From Clostridiales bacterium (GTDB lineage: Bacteria; Bacillota; Clostridia; Oscillospirales; Acutalibacteraceae), in the NCBI GenBank assembly GCA_024690965.1, contig JAILOG010000001.1, positions 1 through 64,000 on the forward strand: a DNA stretch of 64,000 bases, read 5' to 3'. The notes beneath the pieces are model-generated. The model was not told where the DNA came from, did not search any database, and worked only from the letters and a program-made list of their open reading frames with translations. The translations under genes were made by a program, and so were the position numbers. This document shows, in pieces, positions 52,256 to 61,769 of this stretch (within the stretch, counting starts at the first letter, position 1; every line of letters starts with the position of its first letter).

Positions 52256-53404
52256 GTGCAAGTATACGCCGATAACGCGGCTACAACAAAAATAAGTAAA
52301 GCGGCGATGGATGCTGTAACAGAATGTATGAAAAACTACTACGGTAATCCGTCCAGCCTGTACACTGCGGGTCAAACAGCAAAACAAAAATTGGAAGAAA
52401 CACGTGAGGAAATCGCCGCCGCTATCAATGCAAATCCACGGGAAATTATTTTCACTTCAAGCGGAAGCGAATCAAATAATCAGGCTTTGGTAAGCGCCGC
52501 TGTCAGCGGCATAAATAAAGGTAAAAGGCACATTATATCAAGTGCATTTGAACATCACTCTATACTTCATATGCTTAGCAAATTGGAGAAATACGGGTTT
52601 GAAATAACACTTTTACCTGTACACGAAAATGGCATTGTAAGGACAAATGAATTAGAAGCTGCCATCAGACAAGACACTTGCCTTGTTACAATTATGAGCG
52701 CAAACAACGAAATCGGTACCATTCAACCTATCAAAGAGATAGGCGCAATTTGCCGCAAACGCGGCGTTACATTTCATACCGATGCGGTGCAGGCTGTCGG
52801 TCATATTCCCCTTAATGTCAAAGAGCAGAATATTGATATGTTATCGGCTTCGGGACATAAATTTCATGGACCAAAGGGTGTAGGTTTTCTTTACGCGAAT
52901 AAGGGAATTCCCCTTCAAAATCTGATTGAGGGCGGCGCACAGGAACGTGGCAAACGTGCAGGCACCGAAAACTTGCCCGGCATCATGGGAATGGCTGTTG
53001 CCTTGAAAGAAGCCGTCGCCGATATGGATAAAAACAACGCTCATATGAGATATATCAGAGATTATATAAGCAAAGGTCTGTCTGAAATACCACACAGCAT
53101 TCTCAACGGTGATGCCGAAAAAAGACTGCCGGGAAACATAAATTTCAGTTTTGAGGGTATTGACAGCGAATCTGTTCTTATTCTACTTGACCGTATGGGA
53201 ATATCCGCTTCTTCGGGCAGCGCCTGTACTTCAGGTGCGCTTGATGTAAGCCATGTGATTTCGGCTATCGGTCGCAGCCACAATTTGGCACGAGGCTCTT
53301 TGAGATTGAGTATCGGTGAGGATATTACTAAAGAGGAGGCTGATTATATAATCAGCTCTGTCAAAGAAATTGTAATTCACCTACGAAGTGTTTCTTTAAT
53401 ATGA
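52256..53404 (+). CDS. nifS: NifS/IscS-type cysteine desulfurase
   Basis: 382 residues. The start is GTG 52256 behind AAAGGAG; the longer frame overlaps cysK. 'YADNAATTKISKAAMDAVTE', 'FTSSGSESNNQALVSAAVSG', 'FHTDAVQAVGHIPLNV', PLP lysine 'SASGHKFHGPKGVGFLY' and active Cys loop 'SASSGSACTSGALDVSHV'. It supplies sulfur for Fe-S clusters and for tRNA thiolation by MnmA. No iscU is adjacent. Confidence 0.93.
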   Translation: MQVYADNAATTKISKAAMDAVTECMKNYYGNPSSLYTAGQTAKQKLEETREEIAAAINANPREIIFTSSGSESNNQALVSAAVSGINKGKRHIISSAFEHHSILHMLSKLEKYGFEITLLPVHENGIVRTNELEAAIRQDTCLVTIMSANNEIGTIQPIKEIGAICRKRGVTFHTDAVQAVGHIPLNVKEQNIDMLSASGHKFHGPKGVGFLYANKGIPLQNLIEGGAQERGKRAGTENLPGIMGMAVALKEAVADMDKNNAHMRYIRDYISKGLSEIPHSILNGDAEKRLPGNINFSFEGIDSESVLILLDRMGISASSGSACTSGALDVSHVISAIGRSHNLARGSLRLSIGEDITKEEADYIISSVKEIVIHLRSVSLI

Positions 53405-53461
53405 CTTGTTTTACCGAAACAGCAAGTAAAATATTTACAACATAATGCAATAGAAATAGCC

Positions 53462-53512
53462 AAAACGGGCGAAGCTTCTATAAAGTTTAATGAAGCTTCG
53501 CCCTGTTTGATT
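53462..53512. terminator. Convergent terminator between nifS and the protease gene
   Basis: AAACGGGCGAAGCTTC, 13-base loop, GAAGCTTCGCCCTGTTT, then GATTATT. Confidence 0.75.
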
Positions 53513-53532
53513 ATTATGCAATAAAGAAAAAT

Positions 53533-56500
53533 TTAAAATTTTTCTATAAGCTTTGCAATATACTTTTGTATTGTGGTCACGTCAAGCATATTTACAATTC
53601 CGTCTCCGTTTACATCAGCAAGCTTTGTTTGCTCAACGGTAAACTCAACAAGCTTTGCGATATGCTTTTGCAGAATTACTACATCCTCCATTGTAACAAC
53701 GCCGTCGCCGTTCAGGTCGCCGGTCATACCCTGCTTATCTGTATCGGTAGCTTTCTCGGTGTCGGTAGATGTGTCAGATGTGTTATCGCTTTCTGTATCG
53801 GATTGGGAAGTCGGCTCTGTATCCGTTGCGCTTGAAGTATCAATTTCGGACTCGGTGTTTATTTCCGTATTTGTATCGTCGGAGTCTTTTGCGTCCGTTT
53901 CCGTGGATTCCGTATTAGTGGTATCCTCGGTGTTAGTATCGCTTGAAGTATCGGGATCGCTTTGTGCTTCGCTGTCGGTGTGAGAATCCGTGCCGGTGTC
54001 GGGGTCTGAGGCGACAATCTCTTTCCATTCTGCAACTAGCTTAATATCACAGTCACCCATGGTTACGACTGTTTTGTCGCCGCTTATTTCACAAGACACG
54101 TTTTCATCTGTTAACCAGCGCGCAAATTCGTAACCTTCTCTTACCGGGGTATCAAAAGCGTATTCATCACCTGTTTTGAGCTTTGCAGTTATTTGTGCGA
54201 GGTCGGTATCGCCAAAGCTTCCGCCGTTAGGTATTACCGTTAGCTTATAAACTCTTGTTCCGTTTATGGTTACAGATTTTAAGCCGTTCTCAACTTCCTT
54301 GTCCAAATATACCTCAGTTGCTGTTATTGAAGCGTCGCACAAAGTTGATACGTTAAATGAATCTTTATTGATCTCAACTTCTTTAGCTCTTATATAAAGC
54401 GTTTTTAATTTATCTGCATTGTCAAAAGCCCCATTAATTACAACAGAGTCTCCGCCTGTGAAAAATAAATTCTCACCCTGATAATCGCAGAAGCTGTCAA
54501 CGTCAAAATAAATATTTTCCCCCGTGATTATTTCTATATCGGCATTTATTGTTATAAGCAAAGGTTTTATTGCTCCTCTTATGTTAAACGCCTTTGTATC
54601 GCCTAAATCCGCAGTAAACAGTGTAATCTTTTGAAGAGCGGGAAATTCGGAAGAATTAAAGGCTATGATGGGTACTTCTTTAACCGAACCCTTAACTACC
54701 GCATATCTTGTTCTTTCTCTTATCCTGTCGTCCATAACCGATGACAGCTCGAGCTTTGTGAAGCTTCCGTCTCCGTCAAGCATTAAGGTTGAAGAGGCAG
54801 AATAAAATACATACTGCGTATCCGAATTTATATTTACAGGTGTATCACATACGCTTATTATATTCAGCCTTGTATTTTGATTGATTATTTCTTCGGATAT
54901 ATCTACCGTAAAGGCGTTGGCATTTATTCTGTTTATGCGGTCGCAACCGTCAAATGCGCTGTCCGAAATATTTATACTGTCGTACGCTTCAAGCGTCAAC
55001 TCTCCCAAACCCGTGCAGTTTTTAAATGCGTTATCTTTTACCGTTACTGAGTTTTCCGCACTTTTTATTGTAACACTATAGAGATAAGGACAATCGTTAA
55101 ACGCGTTTTCAAATACCGTTACACCTGCGGTGGATTCGAGCGTTATATAATATCCTTCATACGTTGACAGTGTATCGCCGCCTATAAACAATTCACCTGT
55201 TGAAAAAATGACTATATCTGCATTAACGTATTTTTGGTCGCTTTCATTACTTAATTCACCGACAACATTCGTGTTATTAAGCTTTATTGTCTTAAGCTTT
55301 TTCCAATCTTTGTTGTTAAATACTATAAGCGGTATATCTTGAATATTTTCACCTATCACAACAGTTTCCGTGCTTTTAAATGCTCTCTCGGGCAATAGCT
55401 CTGAAATCTGCTGTTGCGTGAATGTTCCGCTTCCGCTTATTATTAAAGTGTTTGTATCTTCATCAATACTCCATTCAACACCGGGGTTGAGCACACCTTC
55501 TATCGGCGTCATTCTTACGCCGTTTACAAATACCTTTGTCGTATCATAGTAGCAGTTATCGTGAACAGAAGGATTTTCGGCGTTTATATTGATTCTTTCT
55601 ATTACATCATACTTGCTTGCCGGGGTATCACTGCTGTAAGGAAGATAGCAAACCCCATTTTCTTCAACGGTAACATTTGTTCCGTTTAATGTCAAAGTTT
55701 TTAATGCCGACGCGTTAAAGCCTTTGGTCTTTACAGTGATGTTATCGGCAGTAATATTTAAATCAGATACTCCGGCGCCCAATAAAGTGTCAGGTCCTAT
55801 TGTTACGGAACGCATATGTTCATTTGCAAATATCAACTCTTTAAATCCTGTAGCACAAAGAAACGCTGCTCTGTCAAAATTTATCGTGTCGGATTTAATT
55901 ACAGCAGTCTTAAAATTGCTGAGATACTCAAAGCAGTGAGAACAAAGTTTATTTACGTTTTCTCCCAGTTCGATTCTCGACATATAATTACACTCTGCGA
56001 AGCTCTGTTGCCCGATTTGTGTTATACCATTGCCTACAACAACATTGTAACCTTTCGAGTTGTAATACTGGAGCAAATCACCAAAGCTAAAATCATAATC
56101 AAGGTTTCCTGTTCCCGTAAAGGTCATTACGTTTTCGCTTTTGTCATAAATCCATTCAATATTATCAAACGCGCCCCTTGCAACGCCGTATATGTCTGAC
56201 TGTACACGTTCATCAAAGGCGTCGATCGCAACGTCAACGTTGTCGGGGTCGGCATAAGTAATGCTTCGTATTCTTCTCGCGTATTGGAACGCGTCTTTTT
56301 CTATTGTTCTGACAGTGGACGGAATTGTAACGTCGCTGATATATTGAAAATCCAAGAACAGGTTCTTCCCAATTAAGGTTATACCTTCTTCAAATACAAC
56401 GTTAGTCAATTTTTTCCTTACAAGATAGAATACCTCGGGAATTACTCTTACTTCGCCGGTGCCGGAAATTGTTAACGTAGTGTTTTCGGCGTTATAAGAC

Positions 56501-57495
56501 CAAGTTATTCCGTATCCGTCGGTAAACGGGGTGTTAACATATGCAGTATTAAAATTATTCGGTGTGTCTGAGTTAAGTATAACGTTTCCCTCGCCCACAC
56601 TCATCATTCTAACCGAAGCAAAACGACCTTTATAATAGGTATCATAATCATAAGTTTCGTTATAAGCTTCTAAAGCGGTTTTCGGCGAAGACACTTCATA
56701 TGTGGTAAAGTTGATACCGAGCATTCTCTCTAAAAACCAAAAATGGAATTGACTTGCAACAGAAGCATAGTTTTCGTTATAAGAACCGTACGCAAAGCTT
56801 GCGCCGCACTGCACGAAGGCGTCTATCATAGATATGGATGTATGCACCGAAGCGGTATTGCAATTTGCAGAACTGCACGCAGTTGACATAACAACGGCAC
56901 CGTTAAGCGACTTATTATTCTGCTTGAAAGTCTGCACCATATCATATCCGCGCATGTCTTTACACAGCTTAGGATTAGAGGTGTCTCTTACCGAAAAAGA
57001 ACCGGGGCCGCCATGGGTATCTATTATAATAAAGGCATATTTTCCTGTTAAAAGCTCATTCATAATGTTTTCTTCGGTAGCTTCTTCTCCCAGCAAAGCG
57101 GTGCATTTGCCACCTAATGCCTTTGCAAGAATCCTTGCAAGATACAAAGAAGAATAAGTCGTTCCTATGGCAGGATCGTTCCAGTGCTTATAATACGTCT
57201 GAAAATAAAATACATCTTTATTTGTTATAACGGTAGGATCGCCGGAAACGCCTCTGGGTGCGTTTTTCTGCTTAAAATCCTTTCCTGCTCCCGTATATTC
57301 CTTAGACTTATAGTAATCGGGAGAAAAGTTTTCCTGGACTATCGGCATATAATCCGATTCGGTTTCATTCTCCAATAGCTCGATGCAACCAATACTGTCG
57401 AGATTTGCTTTCTCTTTGGCGTACACCGTAAAAGAAACCGAAAAGCAGGATATTGCCAATATCAATGACAGCGCTACACATATAAGCTTTTTCAT
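53533..57495 (-). CDS. Secreted cysteine peptidase-like / leucine-rich-repeat protein with dockerin
   Basis: 1,320 residues from ATG 57495 with TGAGG upstream. Signal peptide 'KLICVALSLILAISCFSVSF'. A caspase-fold peptidase-like domain (about 90-330) has His in 'IIIDTHGGPGSFSV' (about 162) and Cys in 'AVVMSTACSSANC' (about 205), the His/Cys dyad order of C25/CHAT-type peptidases. Next come many BspA-like leucine-rich repeats ('ITLIGKNLFLDFQYISDVTI', 'VTIPSTVRTIEKDAFQYARR'), an InlB-type repeat ('GGSFGDTDLAQITAKLKTGD', then 'VREGYEFARW'), a Thr/Ser/Asp linker of about 90 residues, and a C-terminal dockerin pair (DLNGDGVVTMED; DVNGDGIVNMLD). It probably attaches to cohesin on the cell surface; substrate unknown. 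Confidence 0.88.
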   Translation of the reverse strand: MKKLICVALSLILAISCFSVSFTVYAKEKANLDSIGCIELLENETESDYMPIVQENFSPDYYKSKEYTGAGKDFKQKNAPRGVSGDPTVITNKDVFYFQTYYKHWNDPAIGTTYSSLYLARILAKALGGKCTALLGEEATEENIMNELLTGKYAFIIIDTHGGPGSFSVRDTSNPKLCKDMRGYDMVQTFKQNNKSLNGAVVMSTACSSANCNTASVHTSISMIDAFVQCGASFAYGSYNENYASVASQFHFWFLERMLGINFTTYEVSSPKTALEAYNETYDYDTYYKGRFASVRMMSVGEGNVILNSDTPNNFNTAYVNTPFTDGYGITWSYNAENTTLTISGTGEVRVIPEVFYLVRKKLTNVVFEEGITLIGKNLFLDFQYISDVTIPSTVRTIEKDAFQYARRIRSITYADPDNVDVAIDAFDERVQSDIYGVARGAFDNIEWIYDKSENVMTFTGTGNLDYDFSFGDLLQYYNSKGYNVVVGNGITQIGQQSFAECNYMSRIELGENVNKLCSHCFEYLSNFKTAVIKSDTINFDRAAFLCATGFKELIFANEHMRSVTIGPDTLLGAGVSDLNITADNITVKTKGFNASALKTLTLNGTNVTVEENGVCYLPYSSDTPASKYDVIERININAENPSVHDNCYYDTTKVFVNGVRMTPIEGVLNPGVEWSIDEDTNTLIISGSGTFTQQQISELLPERAFKSTETVVIGENIQDIPLIVFNNKDWKKLKTIKLNNTNVVGELSNESDQKYVNADIVIFSTGELFIGGDTLSTYEGYYITLESTAGVTVFENAFNDCPYLYSVTIKSAENSVTVKDNAFKNCTGLGELTLEAYDSINISDSAFDGCDRINRINANAFTVDISEEIINQNTRLNIISVCDTPVNINSDTQYVFYSASSTLMLDGDGSFTKLELSSVMDDRIRERTRYAVVKGSVKEVPIIAFNSSEFPALQKITLFTADLGDTKAFNIRGAIKPLLITINADIEIITGENIYFDVDSFCDYQGENLFFTGGDSVVINGAFDNADKLKTLYIRAKEVEINKDSFNVSTLCDASITATEVYLDKEVENGLKSVTINGTRVYKLTVIPNGGSFGDTDLAQITAKLKTGDEYAFDTPVREGYEFARWLTDENVSCEISGDKTVVTMGDCDIKLVAEWKEIVASDPDTGTDSHTDSEAQSDPDTSSDTNTEDTTNTESTETDAKDSDDTNTEINTESEIDTSSATDTEPTSQSDTESDNTSDTSTDTEKATDTDKQGMTGDLNGDGVVTMEDVVILQKHIAKLVEFTVEQTKLADVNGDGIVNMLDVTTIQKYIAKLIEKF

Positions 57496-57935
57496 TTTCC
57501 TCACCATTATGGCATTAAAACGCCATATCCTTTCCAATGTTTTTAAATTATGTAAATGTCAAAAGTTACTATTTTCGGTATTATTCACTCTATATCGTTT
57601 CAAAATCAACCTCGATAAACTTTTAGAAGAGCACTTTGGCCAAATTCTTCCCACTTGCCGAACATACAACTTTTAGTAAATTGTATCATACGGTACTTTT
57701 AAATTCAATACCCAAAACAGCCGCTAAATAGAGCTTTACAAAAGATTTGGCGCAAACTCGCTGAGAATTTTGAAATCTGTATAATTATTTAATATTATAC
57801 AATTTGTATTATTGCAATTTGAAAGTTTACTTCACTATGCTATTCTGTAATAAGGTTGTTCACCTAATATACAGATAATTTTTTTTATACCGCGGACAAA
57901 ATCATTAATATTGCACAAGCATTATAACCGTAAAA
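57496..57935. other. 440-bp AT-rich intergenic region
   Basis: I see no gene here. It contains the upstream region of the protease gene and an 8-bp perfect inverted repeat TGTATAAT / ATTATACA at 57,778-57,801. No convincing promoter pair could be assigned for the protease gene. Confidence 0.5.
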
Positions 57936-58256
57936 CTAACTAAACCAGGAGCCGTTATACTTTATTTGGGCTTTATGAAATATTATAACGCCTATTACAA
58001 GACTCACAGAAAAGCCTATCAAAGAGAGCATAATGCTATGAGTTACCAAACCAAGTACGGCAGTAATACAAAGCCCTGTCCCCATCACTATTTGACCTAT
58101 ACCCATTAATCTGGTGTAAGCAGGGATATCCTCCGTTTTCACATTTTGATAATGATAACTGTGAATTATTGATATTTTCTGCTTTTTCCAAGTTACAAAG
58201 CCCAGTATTATCAAGATTACACCAATCAACGAATAAATAATGGCTTCGATGATCAT
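57936..58256 (-). CDS. Small membrane protein, DUF3784-like
   Basis: 106 residues with three membrane helices (IYSLIGVILIILGFVTWKKQ; MGIGQIVMGTGLCITAVLGL; a third near the C-terminus). The loop 'HYQNVKTEDIPAYTRLMGIG' is the pattern of the DUF3784 family. Function unknown. Confidence 0.7.
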   Translation of the reverse strand: MIIEAIIYSLIGVILIILGFVTWKKQKISIIHSYHYQNVKTEDIPAYTRLMGIGQIVMGTGLCITAVLGLVTHSIMLSLIGFSVSLVIGVIIFHKAQIKYNGSWFS

Positions 58257-58366
58257 TACGCTTCACTTCCTACATCTATATATAATACCTTTAACACAAA
58301 CTATATCGCTCACTAAATTTGTTTAAGATTTTTTAAGTGCGAAACCGTGAAGTATCCCCCCCAATA

Positions 58367-58798
58367 TCATTCAACTTTTCTACGTTCAACATTATACTTT
58401 CCGGACCAACTGTGAACTTCGTATTCAAGTTGAGAAATGTATTCTTCGTCGTGATGAGAATAACTTACTAAAAACTCTTTAGACAGTTTTTTAAAGTCGG
58501 ATTTTCTTATTTCGCCGCCGAAACGGTTTTTTCCGTTATAATAAAACTCGATAGGCAGTACTTCATCGGTCAGTATCAGACGAATATACTCCGCTGCATC
58601 ATCTATATCATCAAAATGACAATGTTGAGTGGAAAAACAAACCACATATTCATATGAGTTGTCGGAAATGTACCTTTCTTCGAACACTATAATGCTTTCT
58701 CCCGTGTCTCGGTTAGTCAATACTGCTTCATCGCTTTTGATCTTCAAATCAAATTCAAATGATTTTTGAAAATCGTTAAGAAAGTCCCATTTGCTCAT
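58367..58798 (-). CDS. Hypothetical soluble protein
   Basis: 143 residues. Starts 'MSKWDFLNDFQKSFEFDLKI', acidic and rich in aromatic residues, with 'CHFDDIDDAAEYIRLILTDE' in the middle. No recognised motif. It lies 5 bases downstream of the next gene, so they are likely cotranscribed. Confidence 0.6.
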   Translation of the reverse strand: MSKWDFLNDFQKSFEFDLKIKSDEAVLTNRDTGESIIVFEERYISDNSYEYVVCFSTQHCHFDDIDDAAEYIRLILTDEVLPIEFYYNGKNRFGGEIRKSDFKKLSKEFLVSYSHHDEEYISQLEYEVHSWSGKYNVERRKVE

Positions 58799-58803
58799 TT
58801 ACT

Positions 58804-59265
58804 TCACCTGCTTTTGTCGCTTAAATAATACAAATAATCGTTATATGTAAATACGGATTCTTCCTGCTTTTTAAAATCATCACAGTAATCCGTAAACTGC
58901 CTTGAACGTTTCTTACATTCACCTTCGTTTTCAGTATAGAAATATAAATCACTTTTACAGTTTATTGAAACATCTTTTGTGCAGTATAATTCATTCGGAT
59001 AATTACCTACCGGGCACAAATTGCCGTGGCGGCAAGTAACACATCCTGTCAGCGTAACGGATTCAGGCAATTTATTTTGCAAATTCGCAAATGCATCTTC
59101 AAACGGGTACCGGCTACCGAATGCAATGATCTCTTTTCCCTGATAATGAGTTTTAATCGTCATTTGTGTGATTTCATCAATGTCTTCACTGTCAAAATCT
59201 ATCTCAAGCTTTAATGATTTGATCCCTGTGTGTGTTTGAATTCTAATCGTTCTTTTTGTAGTCAT
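58804..59265 (-). CDS. Hypothetical Cys-containing protein
   Basis: 153 residues from ATG 59265 with GAGGAA upstream. The N-terminal half is a beta-rich domain with 'THYQGKEIIAFGSRYPFED'. The C-terminal half has a seven-cysteine cluster beginning 'CVTCRHGNLCPVGNYPNELY' and C, suggesting a metal site. Not recognised. Forms a pair with the 143-residue gene. Confidence 0.6.
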   Translation of the reverse strand: MTTKRTIRIQTHTGIKSLKLEIDFDSEDIDEITQMTIKTHYQGKEIIAFGSRYPFEDAFANLQNKLPESVTLTGCVTCRHGNLCPVGNYPNELYCTKDVSINCKSDLYFYTENEGECKKRSRQFTDYCDDFKKQEESVFTYNDYLYYLSDKSR

Positions 59266-59305
59266 AATTATTCCTCGTTTCAAATTGTCTGTTTAAATGT
59301 ACGGT

Positions 59306-59673
59306 TTACTGCCGATTTGTTGCGTTTTTCTTAGCGGTAGTAATTGAGGATATAAGAATTCTACGGATTTTACTGCACTCAGCATACATTGATTTATACT
59401 CATCATTGAAAACAATACCAACTTTATAAAATATATCAAGCCAATAATCAGTTTCGTAACATTCTTTTAAAGCTATTTGAAGTTTATTTATAAAATCTGC
59501 TTTACCGGAAGCATAGTTTGCTTCATGAATATTTTCGCCCATACTTGTGTCACTGCGTAAAAGTTGATTAATAACAGCAGATGCTTTTTTCCTTTCTCTC
59601 ACTTTTTCGCATTAATTAATATGTTAGCTGCAATAGTCTTTGAGAGTATTACACCGTTAATTAAATTGCGCAT
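59306..59673 (-). pseudogene. Frameshifted four-helix-bundle protein gene (23S rRNA IVP-like)
   Basis: The downstream part (59306 to about 59602) encodes 'INQLLRSDTSMGENIHEANY' and 'ALKECYETDYWLDIFYKVGI', the signature of the four-helix-bundle family. Its missing N-terminal helix is in the adjacent frame: ATG 59673 gives 'MRNLINGVILSKTIAANILI', then NAKK and a stop. A one-base change at about 59,602 (AAAAAG.TGAG) would join them. A sequencing error or an internal start cannot be excluded. Confidence 0.65.
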
Positions 59674-59775
59674 TATGCCTACAGGGCAATTCACGTGCCG
59701 CAGGCACAATTCATGCCAGAGGCAAATGAATTGCGCCGCATGGCGCAATTCATTTGCGGCACAGCCGTGCAACCG
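59668..59775. repeat. Cluster of palindromic GCC...GGC-AATTCA units
   Basis: About five consecutive units of about 20 bases, each a small hairpin followed by AATTCA or its complement. The strongest is a 16-bp perfect stem GCAAATGAATTGCGCC / GGCGCAATTCATTTGC with a GCAT loop (about 59,718-59,753). It lies at the 5' end of the frameshifted gene. Sequence between 59,776 and 59,919 shows no gene. Confidence 0.75.
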
Positions 59776-59919
59776 TCTCGCAATGCCTTGGGACAATAGC
59801 GTGAATAAAAACACCGTTATCAATGCTGTTTACTCGTCCGCCTTCGTGGCTTAGTTCCTGCTTGATGAAATGGTCGAGGCAACAGCGTAGATATTACACT
59901 AAGCACCAGTTTGCAAAAA

Positions 59920-60327
59920 CTAAAAATCTATGCTATACAAAGTGTTTTCTTTCAAATCAGCAAGAAACGACGGTAAATCCGTATCGCTAAGTTTCAATTT
60001 GATTTCTTTTTTGTTCTGTTTTCCCGTCCATGTTTTGCAAACATTAATTTGTTTTGCGCCGGAGAGAGCCGCAAGATCCTTAATCAAATTACTGAGCTCA
60101 ATAATCATGGGATTCGTGGAATCATGCTTGCCAACATGGCTATCACAGTCGCAAATCCAATCTGTAATGCGAAAGTCATCTTGGACAAATTCTGCGGCGG
60201 CTTTTACAGCATTCTTTACATCATGCTTTGTCCCAAGAGAGATTCTCAAGCCATATTTATTCTTGACGTCGGCATATTCTGATTCAGAAACGTCTCCATG
60301 TAATGAACCGTACAGGAAATAACACAT
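59920..60327 (-). CDS. Hypothetical protein
   Basis: 135 residues from ATG 60327 behind GGAGGAG; the longer frame to 60357 lacks a site. It begins 'MCYFLYGSLHGDVSESEYAD' and has 'FRITDWICDCDSHVGKHDST' in the middle. No signal peptide or membrane helix. Not recognised. Separated from rlmCD by about 75 bases; same strand. Confidence 0.6.
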   Translation of the reverse strand: MCYFLYGSLHGDVSESEYADVKNKYGLRISLGTKHDVKNAVKAAAEFVQDDFRITDWICDCDSHVGKHDSTNPMIIELSNLIKDLAALSGAKQINVCKTWTGKQNKKEIKLKLSDTDLPSFLADLKENTLYSIDF

Positions 60328-60400
60328 ACTTTTCTCCTCCATTTGATTTGGCATCATCCTGTTTTTTGCGTTATCTATCTAACCATTCAATCTGTACACT

Positions 60401-61768
60401 CTACTCGGCTCGAGACATCAATACGACTGTCTCGCAATGCGCTGTCCTAGGAAACATATTAACAGGTGTAACCTTTTCAATTCTATACCCAAGTTTATCA
60501 AACACTGCCAGATCTCTTGCCTGAGTTGCAGGATTACAAGAAACATAAACTATCCTTTTCGGTGACATATCACAGCAGGTTTTAATAAGCTGTTCCGTTA
60601 ATCCTTTTCGCGGCGGATCAAGCAAAATAACATCGGGTGTTATGTTTTCATTTTTAAGCTTAATTGCTGCCTGCTCGGCATCGCCGCAAATAAAGCGCGC
60701 GTTTTTTATGCCGTTTATATGCGCATTTTCTTTAGCGTCTTTTATGGCTTCGGGTATTATCTCCACACCGATTATCTGCTTTGCTGAGTCGGCGCAGCTT
60801 AAGCCTATGGTTCCCGCGCCGCAATAAAGGTCAAGCACCGTTTGAGTACCGTCAAGCTGTGCGTATTCTTTTGCTATTGAGTAAAGCTGTTCCGCCTGCG
60901 CACGGTTGATTTGATAAAACGACAACACCGAAAGTCTGATTTTAAGTCCGCAAAGTACGTCATATATGTAGTCACTTCCGTATACGGTGACGCACTCGCC
61001 GCCCAAAATTACATTCGTGTCCTTATTATTTATGTTTATTACGATGCTTTTTATGTCCGTACTGTAAGAAACAAGTCTTTTTATCAGTTCATCAATATGA
61101 CTTATGTTTTTGTTCGTCGCCACAATGCAAACACATATTTCTCCCGTTACCTCCGCGCGGCGTATGTAAAGATGGCGCAAAAGCCCCTTCTTTGTATTCT
61201 CATCATATGCAGTCAAATGATATTCATTTGCCCAATCTTTAAATATCCTGTTTATCTCGGAAAAGACGGCACTGTGAAGCCTGCAATTGTCACACTCTAT
61301 TATACGGTGGCTGTGATACGAATAAAACCCCGTAATTATTCTGCCGTTCTTGTCCGTACCTACAGGAAATTCGCATTTATTTCTGTACCCTTCAATAATC
61401 CCGTTTGAAACGGTGTTATCAATAGGCAGATTGTCAAGTCCGCCGATTCTTCTCATACAGTCTTCAACAAATTGCTTTTTTATATCAAGCTCACTTTGAT
61501 AATTAATGTGGCGGTACACGCAGCCGCCGCAAGACGGGAAAGCCTGACAATCCGCTTCAATTCTGTCTGCGGAAGGGGTGATTATCTCAAGTATTTTTGC
61601 TATGGCGTACGTCTTTTTCGCCTTTATCACAACAGCGGAAACAGCGTCTCCCACTGCTCCCCCTGCCACGAACACAGCCATACCGTTATAATGTCCCACC
61701 GCGCTGCCCTCGGAAGTCATACCCGTAAGCTCAAGGGTGATAATATCGTTTTTGTTACATGATGCCAT
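60401..61768 (-). CDS. rlmCD: 23S rRNA (uracil-C5)-methyltransferase, RlmCD/RumA type
   Basis: 455 residues; ATG 61768 lies 1 base after the upstream stop. N-terminal TRAM domain, Fe-S cysteines 'CQAFPSCGGC' (about 79-88) plus a later Cys, SAM motif 'VLDLYCGAGTIGLSCADSAK', 'PDVILLDPPRKGLTEQLI' and catalytic 'YVSCNPATQARDLAVF'. It methylates U747/U1939-type sites. Part of an operon with the aminopeptidase gene. Confidence 0.93.
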   Translation of the reverse strand: MASCNKNDIITLELTGMTSEGSAVGHYNGMAVFVAGGAVGDAVSAVVIKAKKTYAIAKILEIITPSADRIEADCQAFPSCGGCVYRHINYQSELDIKKQFVEDCMRRIGGLDNLPIDNTVSNGIIEGYRNKCEFPVGTDKNGRIITGFYSYHSHRIIECDNCRLHSAVFSEINRIFKDWANEYHLTAYDENTKKGLLRHLYIRRAEVTGEICVCIVATNKNISHIDELIKRLVSYSTDIKSIVININNKDTNVILGGECVTVYGSDYIYDVLCGLKIRLSVLSFYQINRAQAEQLYSIAKEYAQLDGTQTVLDLYCGAGTIGLSCADSAKQIIGVEIIPEAIKDAKENAHINGIKNARFICGDAEQAAIKLKNENITPDVILLDPPRKGLTEQLIKTCCDMSPKRIVYVSCNPATQARDLAVFDKLGYRIEKVTPVNMFPRTAHCETVVLMSRAE

Positions 61769-61769
61769 A

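Noticed and set aside
53573-53983. Plus-strand Ser/Val-rich frame opposite the protease linker and dockerin
   Set aside because: Antisense shadow of the Asp/Thr/Ser linker; no ribosome site or promoter.
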